Positions 54,127-63,121 of a stretch of 64,000 nucleotides of DNA are shown in pieces; position 1 is the first letter of the stretch; every line of letters starts with the position of its first letter. A model generated the notes under the pieces. It was given only the letters and a program-made list of their open reading frames with translations, was not told the DNA's origin and ran no database searches. The translations under genes and the position numbers were made by a program. Source of the stretch: Bacteroidota bacterium (lineage in GTDB: Bacteria; Bacteroidota; Bacteroidia; B-17B0; Aurantibacillaceae); assembly GCA_025362395.1 (NCBI GenBank), contig JANYGK010000021.1, forward strand, positions 62,001-126,000. Direction: 5' to 3'.

Positions 54127-55518
54127 TTAATAATAAGTCTCGATGCGTTTTTGAAGAATTATTTTTTTAAGCGTATGCTTTTGTAAATGTGCTTTGATCA
54201 TGTTATTGGTATCCGGGTAATATGTTTGCCGTTTCACCATGTCTTTTAATTCTTCGGGTGTGCCGCATTGCGTGAATTGATCAATATAAGTATAGCCTAC
54301 ATAGTTACTGTTTTCTACCAATATAACGGAACGCTCGTCGGCATTTCTTCCCCTGTCCATTAATATAAAGTCGGATTCTTCGTAGGTGAATCTTTTTACA
54401 ACTTTGGCCGCTCTTTTATTGTATTCCTCTATATCTTCTTTTCCCGCACAAATGCCGTTACATTGTTTTATCTGGTGGTTAAAGCATATACTGCTTTCTT
54501 CAGTTAAATTGCAGTGTTGCAGGCATAAGGTGTATTCCCCGATCCAGGTATCCAAATAGCTCCGTGCGGTAGAATAGGTGGCACAAGAGATTAAGGCTTG
54601 CTCAGATTCTTCATAAGGCACAATTTTAAATTGAATAATTTTTCGCCGGTTAATCGTATGATCTATGGCATGCGTAAATAATTCCGATTTACTTTTGCGA
54701 TTATATAAGGGCTTATGCTTTTTTATTTCTTCCGCTTCCAGTAATAGAGCGATCAGCTCGCTGCCTGTTTCTATAAAGTTTACATTATATAAATCATTCA
54801 ACATTTTTTTACCTTTCTTAATGTCGTTGTTAAAATGGCTAATGGCGCGGTTGTACATATTAATGCTTTTACCGACGTAAATAATTTCCCGGTCTTTATT
54901 TAAAAAATAATATACGCCGCATGTTTCCGGAATTTTGTTGAGGATGTATTTTTTAATAGAGTCGATACGGCGCGTCATTAATTCTGTAACACCTTTGTTT
55001 TTATATAAAGGGTTTGAATTTTTTAACCGCAACAATAAGTCAAACAGCTCTGCCGTTGCTACCGCATCGCCTTCCGCACGGTGCCGTCCGAAAATTTCTA
55101 TTCCTAAACCGGCGCATAATTTCCCTAAACTGTAGGATAATCGGTTGGGCATTAATTTACGGCTTAATCTAACCGTGCATAATGTTTCGCGTTTATAAAC
55201 ATAACCTAACGAAGAAAATTCATCTTTAATAAAACTGTAATCGAAACCTACATTATGCGCTACAAACACACAGCCTTCCGTTAGTTCAATAATGGTTTTT
55301 GCTATTTCATGAAACTTCGGGGCGTCGGCTACCATATCGTTCGTAATGCCTGTAATGCTTGTAAAATAAGGAGTAATATAACACTCGGGATTAATAAGAC
55401 TGGTAAATTTTTTAATAACCGTTAAGCCGTCATGCACCAGGATACAGATCTCGGTGATCCTTCCTTTTTTGAAATCAAATTTCCCGCCGCAGGTTTCAAT
55501 ATCAATAATGGCAAACAT
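54127..55518 (-). CDS. DEDDh exonuclease fused to a UvrC-like GIY-YIG domain
   Basis: 463 aa. Residues 1-165 are a DnaQ-like exonuclease: AIIDIETCGG (DxE), FVAHNVGFDYSF, and HRAEGDAVAT (His and Asp). Residues about 195-275 are the GIY-YIG nuclease of UvrC/Cho type: IPETCGVYYFLNKDREIIYVGKS, a later Arg, and LIALLLEAEEIKKHKPLYN. The C-terminal half resembles the UvrC cysteine/Cho region (CLQHCNLTEESSICFNHQIKQCNGIC). Such fusions are presumed to cut and trim damaged DNA. No UvrA/B nearby. Confidence 0.9.
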   Translation of the reverse strand: MFAIIDIETCGGKFDFKKGRITEICILVHDGLTVIKKFTSLINPECYITPYFTSITGITNDMVADAPKFHEIAKTIIELTEGCVFVAHNVGFDYSFIKDEFSSLGYVYKRETLCTVRLSRKLMPNRLSYSLGKLCAGLGIEIFGRHRAEGDAVATAELFDLLLRLKNSNPLYKNKGVTELMTRRIDSIKKYILNKIPETCGVYYFLNKDREIIYVGKSINMYNRAISHFNNDIKKGKKMLNDLYNVNFIETGSELIALLLEAEEIKKHKPLYNRKSKSELFTHAIDHTINRRKIIQFKIVPYEESEQALISCATYSTARSYLDTWIGEYTLCLQHCNLTEESSICFNHQIKQCNGICAGKEDIEEYNKRAAKVVKRFTYEESDFILMDRGRNADERSVILVENSNYVGYTYIDQFTQCGTPEELKDMVKRQTYYPDTNNMIKAHLQKHTLKKIILQKRIETYY

Positions 55519-55595
55519 GATGTAAAGATAAGGATAGGAGGGCCTTTAAATGCTACAATTTGTAGCATTTGACATTTATTGTAAAATTTTTGGAA

Positions 55596-57947
55596 CTATG
55601 AAACGGAGCCTAAAAATTCGATTGTTAATTCGTTGGAGACATTGTTTTTTTGTAAGGCATCAAACGGAATAATAAAGCGACAGTCTTCTTTAAAACGGCT
55701 GCAACCCCAGGCTGTTTTGCCTTTTATCATAATTCCTGTTTTACATTTAGGGCAGGTTAACCTTGCAGGTAGATTATCTTTACTTTCAGAAGCGGTTATT
55801 GGCTCAGGATTAAAGGCAGATTTAAATTCAGGATCTAAATTTATGGTACCGTTTACTTTTTTAGCATTAACCGTAAAACCTTTTATTAAAGTTGTTTTAC
55901 CTTTTTTAATCAGCTGAAGTAATTGGGCATCACTTAATTTTTTACCCATAAATTCAAAATCAACTCTAAAGGTACAGCCCTCTTTGTAAGCAGAACAACC
56001 ATAAGCAGCCTTTCCTTTAATAATAGTTCCGGCTTTACACTTCGGACAAACCATTTTTTCGTCTGTTGCCGCTTTTACTTTTTTAACGGATGCTTTTTCT
56101 TTTTCTATATTTGTATTGTCAGACGCTGTACTTATCACTTTTTTCGGTTCATCTTTGCTTGCAGCTTCAATGGTAATGCGTGAAAAGGTTTCGGTTTTTA
56201 CTTCGCTTACTAAGCTGCTCACCATATCCTTCATTTCCTGCATAAATAAAGGCGCATCATATTCTCCTTTTTCAATTTGCCGTAATTTCTTTTCCCATTG
56301 GCCTGTTAATTCAACCGATGTAAGCAATTCATTATTAATGGTTTTTATTAATTCAATGCCGGTAATTGTGGGAATTAAATTCTTTTTTTGGCGTGTTATA
56401 TAAGTGCGTTTAAATAAGGTCTCAATAATATTAGCCCGTGTCGATGGCCGGCCAATACCGTTATCTTTCATGAGCTCACGCAATTCAGGATCATCAACTT
56501 GTTTACCCGCAGTTTCCATTGCCCGCAGTAAAGTTGCTTCTGTATGATGCTTTGGCGGCTGTGTTTGTTTTTCCTGCAAGTCAGGTACATGCGGACCTTT
56601 TTCTCCGATCACAAAATTCGGCATTACCTGTACATCCTCTTCCTTATCATCACTTTCTTTTTTAGGATAAATAACACGCCAGCCTTCTTCTAAAATCAGT
56701 TTACCCGTTGCCGTAAAATCATGTATATCAACCTTACCGATCACAGAAGTATTTGATGCCACACAGTCAGGATAGAATGCTGCTATAAAACGTTTAGTTA
56801 TTGTATCATATACCTGCTTTTCCGGCATGGGCATTGACGAATAAGGCTCAACGCCTGTAGGAATAATAGCGTGGTGATCTGTAATTTTTTTATCGTCAAA
56901 TACTTTTTTGCTTTTTCGTAAAGGCTTACTTAATAAAGGCGAAATAATCCTTTCATAAGGACGCATATTTTTTAAAATACCGGGAACCTTACTGTACATT
57001 TCCTCCGGCAGGTAAGTCGTGTCTACCCTTGGATAGGTTACTAATTTTTGTTCGTATAATTTTTGAATATGCTTTAACGTATCATCTGCCGTAAAATTGA
57101 ATTTTTTATTACACTCCACCTGCAAGGCAGTTAAATCAAACAACGGCAAAGGACTCTCATTGGTGTTCTTTTTTACGACAGAAGTAATTTCAAACTCTTT
57201 GTCTTTTATTTCAACTAAAAGCGTTTGTGCTTCTTCTTTATTTTTAAATTTCCGCTGACTTGAATTGAAGTTGACATCTCGGTAATTTGTTTTTAATTCC
57301 CAATACGTTTCAGGAACAAAATTGGTAATTTCTAAATAACGGTTCACAATCAGCGCAAGGGTAGGGGTTTGTACACGCCCTATAGATAGCACACCTTTTC
57401 CGTTGGCATATTTTACGGTATATAAACGACTTGCATTCATTCCCAGAAGCCAATCGCCAATGGCACGCGCGTTACCTGCCGCGTACAGTAAGTCGTAAGC
57501 AGAGGCATCTTTTAATTTATCAAAACCCTCCCGAATGGCTTCATCTGTCATGGATGAGATCCATAATCGCTTTACCGGTTTCGAACATAATGCTTTGGCT
57601 AACACCCAACGCTGAATTAATTCTCCTTCAATTCCCGCATCACCACAGTTAATAACCTCAGTACATTGATCGATTAAATTTTTTAAAATACCGTATTGCT
57701 TTTGAACACCCGAATTATCTATTAATTTAATTTGAAATTTAGGAGGTAGCATCGGTAAAAAATCCAATGACCATCGTTTCCAATCATCGCTGTAATCTTC
57801 CGGTGATTTTAAGGTGCAGAAATGCCCGAAGGTCCAGCTGATCAGATATCCGTTGCCTTCATAAAAACCATCGCGACGGCTTGTTGCGCCTAGTATACGG
57901 GCAATTTCTTTTCCAACACTTGGTTTTTCGGCAATGCAAAGTTTCAC
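55596..57947 (-). CDS. topB: DNA topoisomerase III with two C-terminal zinc ribbons
   Basis: 783 aa from GTG 57947. Toprim domain (KLCIAEKPSVGKEIARILG, INCGDAGIEGELIQRW), active-site Tyr in LVTYPRVDTTYLPEEMY, IGRVQTPTLALIVNRY, and NGIGRPSTRANIIETLFKRTYI. The C terminus has two zinc-ribbon modules (CPKCKAGTIIKG...GCSAYKEGC and CPKCKTGIMIKG...GCSRFKEDC). Type IA enzymes pass single strands and decatenate DNA. The gene follows the exonuclease fusion divergently by none: both lie on the minus strand, topB upstream by 77 bp. Confidence 0.95.
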   Translation of the reverse strand: MKLCIAEKPSVGKEIARILGATSRRDGFYEGNGYLISWTFGHFCTLKSPEDYSDDWKRWSLDFLPMLPPKFQIKLIDNSGVQKQYGILKNLIDQCTEVINCGDAGIEGELIQRWVLAKALCSKPVKRLWISSMTDEAIREGFDKLKDASAYDLLYAAGNARAIGDWLLGMNASRLYTVKYANGKGVLSIGRVQTPTLALIVNRYLEITNFVPETYWELKTNYRDVNFNSSQRKFKNKEEAQTLLVEIKDKEFEITSVVKKNTNESPLPLFDLTALQVECNKKFNFTADDTLKHIQKLYEQKLVTYPRVDTTYLPEEMYSKVPGILKNMRPYERIISPLLSKPLRKSKKVFDDKKITDHHAIIPTGVEPYSSMPMPEKQVYDTITKRFIAAFYPDCVASNTSVIGKVDIHDFTATGKLILEEGWRVIYPKKESDDKEEDVQVMPNFVIGEKGPHVPDLQEKQTQPPKHHTEATLLRAMETAGKQVDDPELRELMKDNGIGRPSTRANIIETLFKRTYITRQKKNLIPTITGIELIKTINNELLTSVELTGQWEKKLRQIEKGEYDAPLFMQEMKDMVSSLVSEVKTETFSRITIEAASKDEPKKVISTASDNTNIEKEKASVKKVKAATDEKMVCPKCKAGTIIKGKAAYGCSAYKEGCTFRVDFEFMGKKLSDAQLLQLIKKGKTTLIKGFTVNAKKVNGTINLDPEFKSAFNPEPITASESKDNLPARLTCPKCKTGIMIKGKTAWGCSRFKEDCRFIIPFDALQKNNVSNELTIEFLGSVS

Positions 57948-57993
57948 GTTAGCTTAAAGACAATTTTACGAGTAAAGATTTTAAAATAGTTCT

Positions 57994-59154
57994 CTAATCT
58001 AATTCTATTAAAGAAGTATTTTTTAAAATGTTTTCCAAAGCTGTAAACAACGTATTCAAATCATTTTGAGAATTAAAGGCTTGTATGGAATACCTCAAAT
58101 ACGTATTGACTCCGTGCCTCATAATAGGAACCTCTATTTTATAATCTGTAAACAGCAGCCTTTGCAATGTTTCGGGTTCTTTCGTCCGTAAAGGTATGCT
58201 CACCATCTGTCCTAAAAACTCCTCTGTAACAGGGCATAACGGTTTAGAATATAACAACTCACAAAAACGCGCCACGTTATCTCTTACTAATTTCCGACAA
58301 TCATACGTTTGTTTTTCCCAATTATGTTGCTGCATAAATTCAAGCGCTTTTGGTACTGTTAAAAATGCGGAAATATCTCTTGTGCCTTGCAACTCATGAT
58401 AATCCTGAAATTGAGAATGTGAAGGTGCTGCACTTTCATAGCCCCAGTTTACTACTAAAGGATCAACCCATGGTTGGTGCTCTTTACTTACATATAAAAA
58501 AGAGCAGCCTTTAGGAGTCATCATCCATTTATGGCAGGCACCTGTATAGATATCCGCTTTTAATTGAGATAAATTTAAAGGAATATGGCCCGGAACATGC
58601 GCGCCGTCTATAATAGTAAGCAACCCTTTTTCTTTTGCCATATAGCAAATTTCTTTTACGGGCAATATCAAAGCAGTGGCACTGGTAATTTGTCCAAGAA
58701 AAATAACCTTTGTATTGGGTGTTAGGCCTTTCCAGAACTCAGCAATAATTTGTTCTTTAGAGGTTATGGGTAAGGTAATGGTTTGCCTGACATAGGTGGT
58801 TTTATTCTTTTTACAATAATGGCTCCAGGCACGATCCATAGCGCCGTATTCCAGATCAGTAGTCAGGATCTCATCACCCGGGTTCAGCTGTAAGCTTTTT
58901 GTGATGATATTCATTGCGTATGAAGGGTTCGGTGTATATACAATATCATCTTCATGACAATGAATGTAGTTTGCCAATGCCTGCCTCGAAGCTTTTAAAT
59001 ACGTTGTACTGTTAACCGCAATAAATTGAACCGGCTCTCTTTCAAGTTCCAGTTGTTTATTTTGGTATTCTTCAAAAACCGGTTTGGCACAAGCACCAAA
59101 TGAAGCGAAGTTTAAGTAGGTGATGTTAGGGTTTAGTAAAAAGTTTGATTTCAT
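57994..59154 (-). CDS. class V aminotransferase-fold PLP enzyme (isopenicillin-N epimerase-like)
   Basis: 386 aa. FLNPNITYLNFASFGACAKPV opens the fold; TTDLEYGAMDRAW, TIIDGAHVPGHIPLNLSQL (PLP-binding Asp and His) and TGACHKWMMTPKGCSFLYV (Lys forming the Schiff base) are present, and a late ISIPLRTKEP-like strand follows. The family includes cysteine desulfurases, CefD-like epimerases and lyases; the substrate is unknown. A decayed inverted repeat lies just upstream. Confidence 0.9.
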   Translation of the reverse strand: MKSNFLLNPNITYLNFASFGACAKPVFEEYQNKQLELEREPVQFIAVNSTTYLKASRQALANYIHCHEDDIVYTPNPSYAMNIITKSLQLNPGDEILTTDLEYGAMDRAWSHYCKKNKTTYVRQTITLPITSKEQIIAEFWKGLTPNTKVIFLGQITSATALILPVKEICYMAKEKGLLTIIDGAHVPGHIPLNLSQLKADIYTGACHKWMMTPKGCSFLYVSKEHQPWVDPLVVNWGYESAAPSHSQFQDYHELQGTRDISAFLTVPKALEFMQQHNWEKQTYDCRKLVRDNVARFCELLYSKPLCPVTEEFLGQMVSIPLRTKEPETLQRLLFTDYKIEVPIMRHGVNTYLRYSIQAFNSQNDLNTLFTALENILKNTSLIELD

Positions 59155-59164
59155 GTGTTATAAT

Positions 59165-59285
59165 TAATGTTTTGGTTTCCCGCAAATCTCCCTGATATCA
59201 AAGATCTTTAAATTTATTGATTCACTTTATCAGGCTTCCATTCGTGTTCTTAAATCTGGCTTATCTGTGTGATCGTCGGGCTAAT
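59165..59285. repeat. decayed long inverted repeat of the CCCGCAGATTT family
   Basis: The left arm starts TTTCCCGCAAATCTCCCTGA and the right arm ends ATCTGTGTGATCGTCGGGC, with an AT-rich centre. A one-arm relative, TTTCCCGCAGATATCGCTAA, is at 4297. It occupies most of the 304-bp gap before msrBA; the rest of that gap is AT-rich with no gene. Confidence 0.45.
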
Positions 59286-59458
59286 TTTTTTTTAATTTGT
59301 AAATATATATTCTAATCTGCCTCATCTCTTCCAAAATTACCCATTACTCTTTAAAAACCAAAAAAACATAAAATACGTAAGTGCTTATGACATTACGATC
59401 AAACAAAAACTTTTATAATGATTCAATTGTTTAACTTTACAATCATAAAAATAAAGAC

Positions 59459-60460
59459 ATGCAAAACACTTCATTGATCCCTCAAAAAAGAACAATACAT
59501 TTTATGTTCATAAGCATTTTATGTTTATTGATCGTGTGCTCAGGTACAAAATGTCAGAACGCAGATAATTCAAAACTTACTACAGGAATAAAACAAAACG
59601 GAACTATGAAACTAAACACCCTTACTAAAGAAGAGCAACGCGTTATTATTAATAAAGGCACAGACGCTCCTTTTACCGGGGAATACACTGATAATTTTAT
59701 TGCCGGAACTTATACTTGCAGGCAGTGTAATTCACCTTTGTATAAATCGAATGCAAAATTTCATTCAGAATGCGGCTGGCCGAGCTTTGAAGAAGAAATT
59801 CCGGGAGCAGTTAAAAAAACACCTGACGCCGACGGACAGCGTACCGAAATTACATGCGCTACATGCGGCGGACATTTAGGCCACGTATTTTACGGTGAAG
59901 GCTTAAATGATAAAGATACACGCCATTGTGTAAATTCAACATCGATGTTATTTGTGCCGGAAAAAAATGCTGCGAAGGTAACGGAGAAGGCAATTTTTGC
60001 CGGCGGATGTTTTTGGGGTGTTGAATATTATTTTCAACATGCTCCCGGGGTTGTAAAAACAACTGTAGGTTATACAGGAGGCCATACACAAAACCCGACT
60101 TATAAGGAAGTGTGCAATCATACTACAGGGCATATTGAGGCTTTAGAAGTAGAATACGATCCTTCACAAACAAGCTATGAAACATTGGCTAAGTTGTTTT
60201 TTGAGATACATGACCCTACACAGGTTAATGGACAAGGAAATGACATTGGAGAGCAATATTTATCAGTTATTTTTTATGAGAATGATGCTCAGAAAAAAAC
60301 AGCAGAAGATCTGATTTCCACCTTAAAATTAAAAGGTTATAAAGTGGCAACCCAATTAAGAAAAGCTGCTAAGTTTTGGCCGGCAGAAGATTACCACCAA
60401 GAATATTACGAGAAAGAAGGTGGTACGCCTTATTGCCACAAGAGAGTAGCACGTTTTTAA
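59459..60460 (+). CDS. msrBA: bifunctional methionine sulfoxide reductase MsrB-MsrA
   Basis: 333 aa. A hydrophobic leader (FISILCLLIVCSGTKC) suggests export. Residues about 55-155 are MsrB: zinc pairs CRQCNSPLY and CATCGGHLGH, CGWPSFE, and the catalytic Cys in RHCVNSTSMLF. Residues about 175-333 are MsrA: KAIFAGGCFWGVEYYF with catalytic Cys, VGYTGGHTQNPTY, EVEYDPSQTSYETL, DPTQVNGQGNDIGEQY. Together they repair both R and S methionine sulfoxides, here probably in the periplasm. The MsrB-first order is less common than MsrA-MsrB. Confidence 0.95.
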   Translation: MQNTSLIPQKRTIHFMFISILCLLIVCSGTKCQNADNSKLTTGIKQNGTMKLNTLTKEEQRVIINKGTDAPFTGEYTDNFIAGTYTCRQCNSPLYKSNAKFHSECGWPSFEEEIPGAVKKTPDADGQRTEITCATCGGHLGHVFYGEGLNDKDTRHCVNSTSMLFVPEKNAAKVTEKAIFAGGCFWGVEYYFQHAPGVVKTTVGYTGGHTQNPTYKEVCNHTTGHIEALEVEYDPSQTSYETLAKLFFEIHDPTQVNGQGNDIGEQYLSVIFYENDAQKKTAEDLISTLKLKGYKVATQLRKAAKFWPAEDYHQEYYEKEGGTPYCHKRVARF

Positions 60461-60540
60461 TATTAATTAAAAGGCGATGTTTCCTGCTAACCATATAGGC
60501 GTTACAAATGACACTAATGAATTATGCGGATCGGTAAAAA

Positions 60541-60720
60541 TTCATTCATGTGATTCCTTTTAAACAATCTTATGAAGATACTTTATACTTTCAAAAAATA
60601 GCGCAGGTTGCCGGTTATGCCAAGTAATTTAATCATCACTTTAGAATGTATTATGCCGAAGACATTAATAAAGAAGTATTAAAATTTATGAAGCCGGCAT
60701 ATAACAAGAGAAATAATTAG
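60541..60720 (+). pseudogene. possible degraded coding remnant
   Basis: One frame reads VIPFKQSYEDTLYFQKIAQV-AGYAK, then a stop, then FNHHFRMYYAEDINKEVLKF-MKPAYNKRNN and a final stop, with another stop just upstream. The amino-acid composition looks protein-like across the inner stop, suggesting the 3' end of a broken gene. I do not recognise the family. There is no start codon in a sensible place. Confidence 0.3.
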
Positions 60721-60728
60721 TACCGTTA

Positions 60729-61841
60729 TTATTTTAGAATATAAGTTGTGCTTCTGCCTCCCGCGTTTTCTTTTTCAAGTATATTTTTATTTATAAGATC
60801 TGTTATATCTCTCAAAGCCGTATCCGCTGAGCATTTAGCGATCTTTGCCCATTTAGAAGAATTCAATTTTCCGTTAAATCCGTCCCACAGTTTATTGATC
60901 ATAAAGCGTTGTCGTTCATTAATACCGGTATGCGTATGCTTATCCCAAAACTTTGTTTTGTTAAGAATACGTTTTAATGTTTTATCTGTGGCGTTTAATG
61001 CGCCATCCAAACAATTTAAAAACCATAAGAGCCACTCTGTAATATCAAGGTTGCCTTTTTGTGTTTTTTCTAATATGGCATAGTACGCGTTTCTTTCCAC
61101 TCTTATTTGTGCGGACATACTATAGTAACGCTGATCGTCGCCTTCTGCTTTCGTTAATTCCATGTCCGCTATAGCCCTTGCTATACGACCATTTCCATCA
61201 TCAAAAGGATGTATCGTTATAAACCATAAATGTGCAACGGCAGCTTTCAATACAGTATCGGTAGAATGTTTTGTGTTGAACCAATCTAAAAATAATTTCA
61301 TTTCTTTTTTAAGGCGATCTGCCTCAGGGGCTTCATAATGGATGCGTTCTTTACCCATTGCTCCCGAAACTACCTGCATCGGGCCTTTTTCGTTAGTGCG
61401 CCAATCACCTACAGTTATTTTATGCATTCCGCTGCGTCCTGTCGGGAATAAAGCAGAGTGCCAGTCAAATAATCGCTTTTTACTCAACGATTTATTATAA
61501 TGCCTGGTGGCATCCAACATCATTTCTACAACACCTTCCACATTCCTGTCTGAAGGGACAAGGCCTGCAATGTCCATTCCTAAATGTCTTGCAACCGAAG
61601 ATCTCACTTGATCGCTGTCTAAGATCTCGCCTTCTATCTCGGTAGACTTTAATACATCAAGCGTTAAGGTTTGGAGTATCGTTTCTTTTTGTTGCGTAAA
61701 GCCCAACATTTCCATATTTCCTTTTAACCGACCTTGTTTATGACGTATATTGGATAATGCCGGTATAATAGCGCCATTATCCCATGTAAAATCAGGCCAT
61801 TGAACTGATTGATGGATATATATATTATTTAATCTCCGCAT
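60729..61841 (-). CDS. Fic family protein (DUF4172-Fic-HTH), class II self-inhibited
   Basis: 370 aa. N-terminal DUF4172 region (residues 1-80) with the inhibitory motif STEIEG at 66-71, which fits S/T-xxx-E-G/N. The Fic core motif is HPFDDGNGRIAR near 210-221, with the catalytic His and Arg. The C-terminal 80 residues form a winged helix (RQRFMINKLWDGFNGKLNSS, DTALRDITDLINKNIL). Fic proteins AMPylate target proteins; the inhibitory Glu keeps the enzyme off. The start codon sits inside one of four TTCTCCGCAT motifs upstream, suggesting autoregulation by the HTH. Confidence 0.93.
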   Translation of the reverse strand: MRRLNNIYIHQSVQWPDFTWDNGAIIPALSNIRHKQGRLKGNMEMLGFTQQKETILQTLTLDVLKSTEIEGEILDSDQVRSSVARHLGMDIAGLVPSDRNVEGVVEMMLDATRHYNKSLSKKRLFDWHSALFPTGRSGMHKITVGDWRTNEKGPMQVVSGAMGKERIHYEAPEADRLKKEMKLFLDWFNTKHSTDTVLKAAVAHLWFITIHPFDDGNGRIARAIADMELTKAEGDDQRYYSMSAQIRVERNAYYAILEKTQKGNLDITEWLLWFLNCLDGALNATDKTLKRILNKTKFWDKHTHTGINERQRFMINKLWDGFNGKLNSSKWAKIAKCSADTALRDITDLINKNILEKENAGGRSTTYILK

Positions 61842-61927
61842 TTATGCGGTAAATGTAGGTCTTATTCTCCGCATTTTCAAATTATTCTCCGCATTTTTGC
61901 GGAGAATATAATGTTTATTCTCCGCAT
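61830..61927. promoter_or_regulatory. operator-like array upstream of the fic gene
   Basis: Four TTATTCTCCGCAT-like motifs start at 61830, 61862, 61882 and 61915. The one at 61883-61908 is a perfect inverted repeat, TATTCTCCGCA and TGCGGAGAATA, around TTTT. The one at 61830 overlaps the fic start, so the first codons of the gene (ATGCGGAGATTA) are part of the motif. They lie on the 5' flank of fic and 3' of the KTSC gene. Confidence 0.7.
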
Positions 61928-61931
61928 CAAA

Positions 61932-62165
61932 CTAAATCCGGGTGAAATCATGTTCGAATTTATCTTTTATATATTGGTTGATATAGCTTGCTAAGCCTTT
62001 GCCTTTTGCTGCAAGTAGCTTCATGTGTTCAATATGTTTTCGACCGGCACTTTTATATGAATACGTGTATACAGAGCCTTCTACAAATTTAACGCGAATA
62101 CATGTTTTGTCGGTTTCATAAGCAGTTACGCCCGAATTACCTGAGCTATTTTTATAAGGCTTCAT
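61932..62165 (-). CDS. KTSC-like small protein
   Basis: 77 aa. SSGNSGVTAYETDKTCIRVK, FVEGSVYTYSYKSAG and SYINQYIKDKFEHDF resemble the KTSC domain (a short strand-rich module ending in a lysine-rich helix) found alone or in nucleases and synthetases. The match is by pattern only. Its stop is about 90 bp upstream of the fic start, so fic may be cotranscribed. Confidence 0.65.
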   Translation of the reverse strand: MKPYKNSSGNSGVTAYETDKTCIRVKFVEGSVYTYSYKSAGRKHIEHMKLLAAKGKGLASYINQYIKDKFEHDFTRI

Positions 62166-62203
62166 ACTTATTAGGTATCAATGTATAAGCCGGTAATAAA
62201 CTG

Positions 62204-62229
62204 CAAAGCCCGAATGTAATCGGGCTTTG
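62204..62229 (-). terminator. probable terminator after the hydroxybutyrate dehydrogenase gene
   Basis: CAAAGCCCGA and TCGGGCTTTG form a perfect 10-bp stem around a 6-base loop, 24 bp after the dehydrogenase stop. The T run on the minus strand is weak (TTTGCAGTTTATT). Confidence 0.65.
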
Positions 62230-62252
62230 TATTATTAATAAGTTTATTTTTA

Positions 62253-63023
62253 TTATTGTGCGTTCCAACCGCCGTCAACAGGCAGAGCCGTTCCTGTTAA
62301 TGTTTTAGCAATGTCAGATGCCAAAAACACTGCCAATTGTCCAAGTTCTTCAACCGATACAAATTCTTTTACGGCTTGCTTTAAAAGCATGACTTTATTA
62401 ACTACATCTTCTTCGCTCATGTTATGCGCTTTTGCCTGATCGGCAATTTGTTTTTCAACCAAAGGCGTTTTTACATAACCCGGGCATATAGCATTTGCTG
62501 TAATATTAAAAGGGGCACCCTCCAAAGCAATAGTTTTCGTAAAGCCTACAATGCCATGTTTACTGGCTACATAAGCGCTTTTAAATTCGGAAGCAACTAA
62601 TCCGTGAGCGGAAGCAATATTGATCACACGTCCGAATTTACGATCTTTCATGCCTTTCCAAACAGCTTTCGTTAAATAGAATGCAGAGGTTAAATTAATT
62701 CCGATAATAGCATTCCATTTATCGTCCGGGAAATCTTCAATAGGAGACACGTGCTGAATGCCTGCGTTGTTAACCAATACATCGATCTTTCCGAATTTAG
62801 TAACGGCGTCTGCTACCATTTTTCTTAACTCTTCAGGCTGCAACATATTTGCATTACTGTACATCACTTCAATACCATATTGTTTACCAATACCTTCGGC
62901 AATTTCCAAACCGTTAGGCTCTAAGCCGTTAAATACAATATTATATTGTTTTGTTTTAGCAAATTCTGTAGCTATACCAAGGCCTATACCACTGGTGCTT
63001 CCTGTTATTAAAATTGTTTTCAT
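62253..63023 (-). CDS. 3-hydroxybutyrate dehydrogenase (SDR family)
   Basis: 257 aa from ATG 63023; the frame extends six codons further but the family starts at MKTILITGSTSGIGLGIA. TGSTSGIG is the NAD-binding glycine motif, NNAG follows at the end of strand 4, then NIASAHGLVAS and YVASKHG (catalytic Tyr and Lys). LVASEFKSAY, the HNMSEEDVVNKVML segment and the ending PVDGGWNAQ match bacterial D-3-hydroxybutyrate dehydrogenases. It interconverts 3-hydroxybutyrate and acetoacetate. It could work with the PHB-depolymerase-like esterase at 24630. Confidence 0.92.
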   Translation of the reverse strand: MKTILITGSTSGIGLGIATEFAKTKQYNIVFNGLEPNGLEIAEGIGKQYGIEVMYSNANMLQPEELRKMVADAVTKFGKIDVLVNNAGIQHVSPIEDFPDDKWNAIIGINLTSAFYLTKAVWKGMKDRKFGRVINIASAHGLVASEFKSAYVASKHGIVGFTKTIALEGAPFNITANAICPGYVKTPLVEKQIADQAKAHNMSEEDVVNKVMLLKQAVKEFVSVEELGQLAVFLASDIAKTLTGTALPVDGGWNAQ

Positions 63024-63030
63024 ATTTTTT

Positions 63031-63062
63031 GGTTTAACCACATAGTTACATAGACGACATAG
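63031..63062 (+). repeat. dispersed TTTAACCACATAG repeat, copy f
   Basis: GGTTTAACCACATAGTTACA then TAGACGACATAG, starting 8 bp in front of the 3-hydroxybutyrate dehydrogenase start. Same family as 4371 and 5167. Confidence 0.55.
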
Positions 63063-63121
63063 TTGTTTATTATAATAGTATTATAAAAGTCTTTAATCTT
63101 ATATCTTTTTACTTCTCTTGA

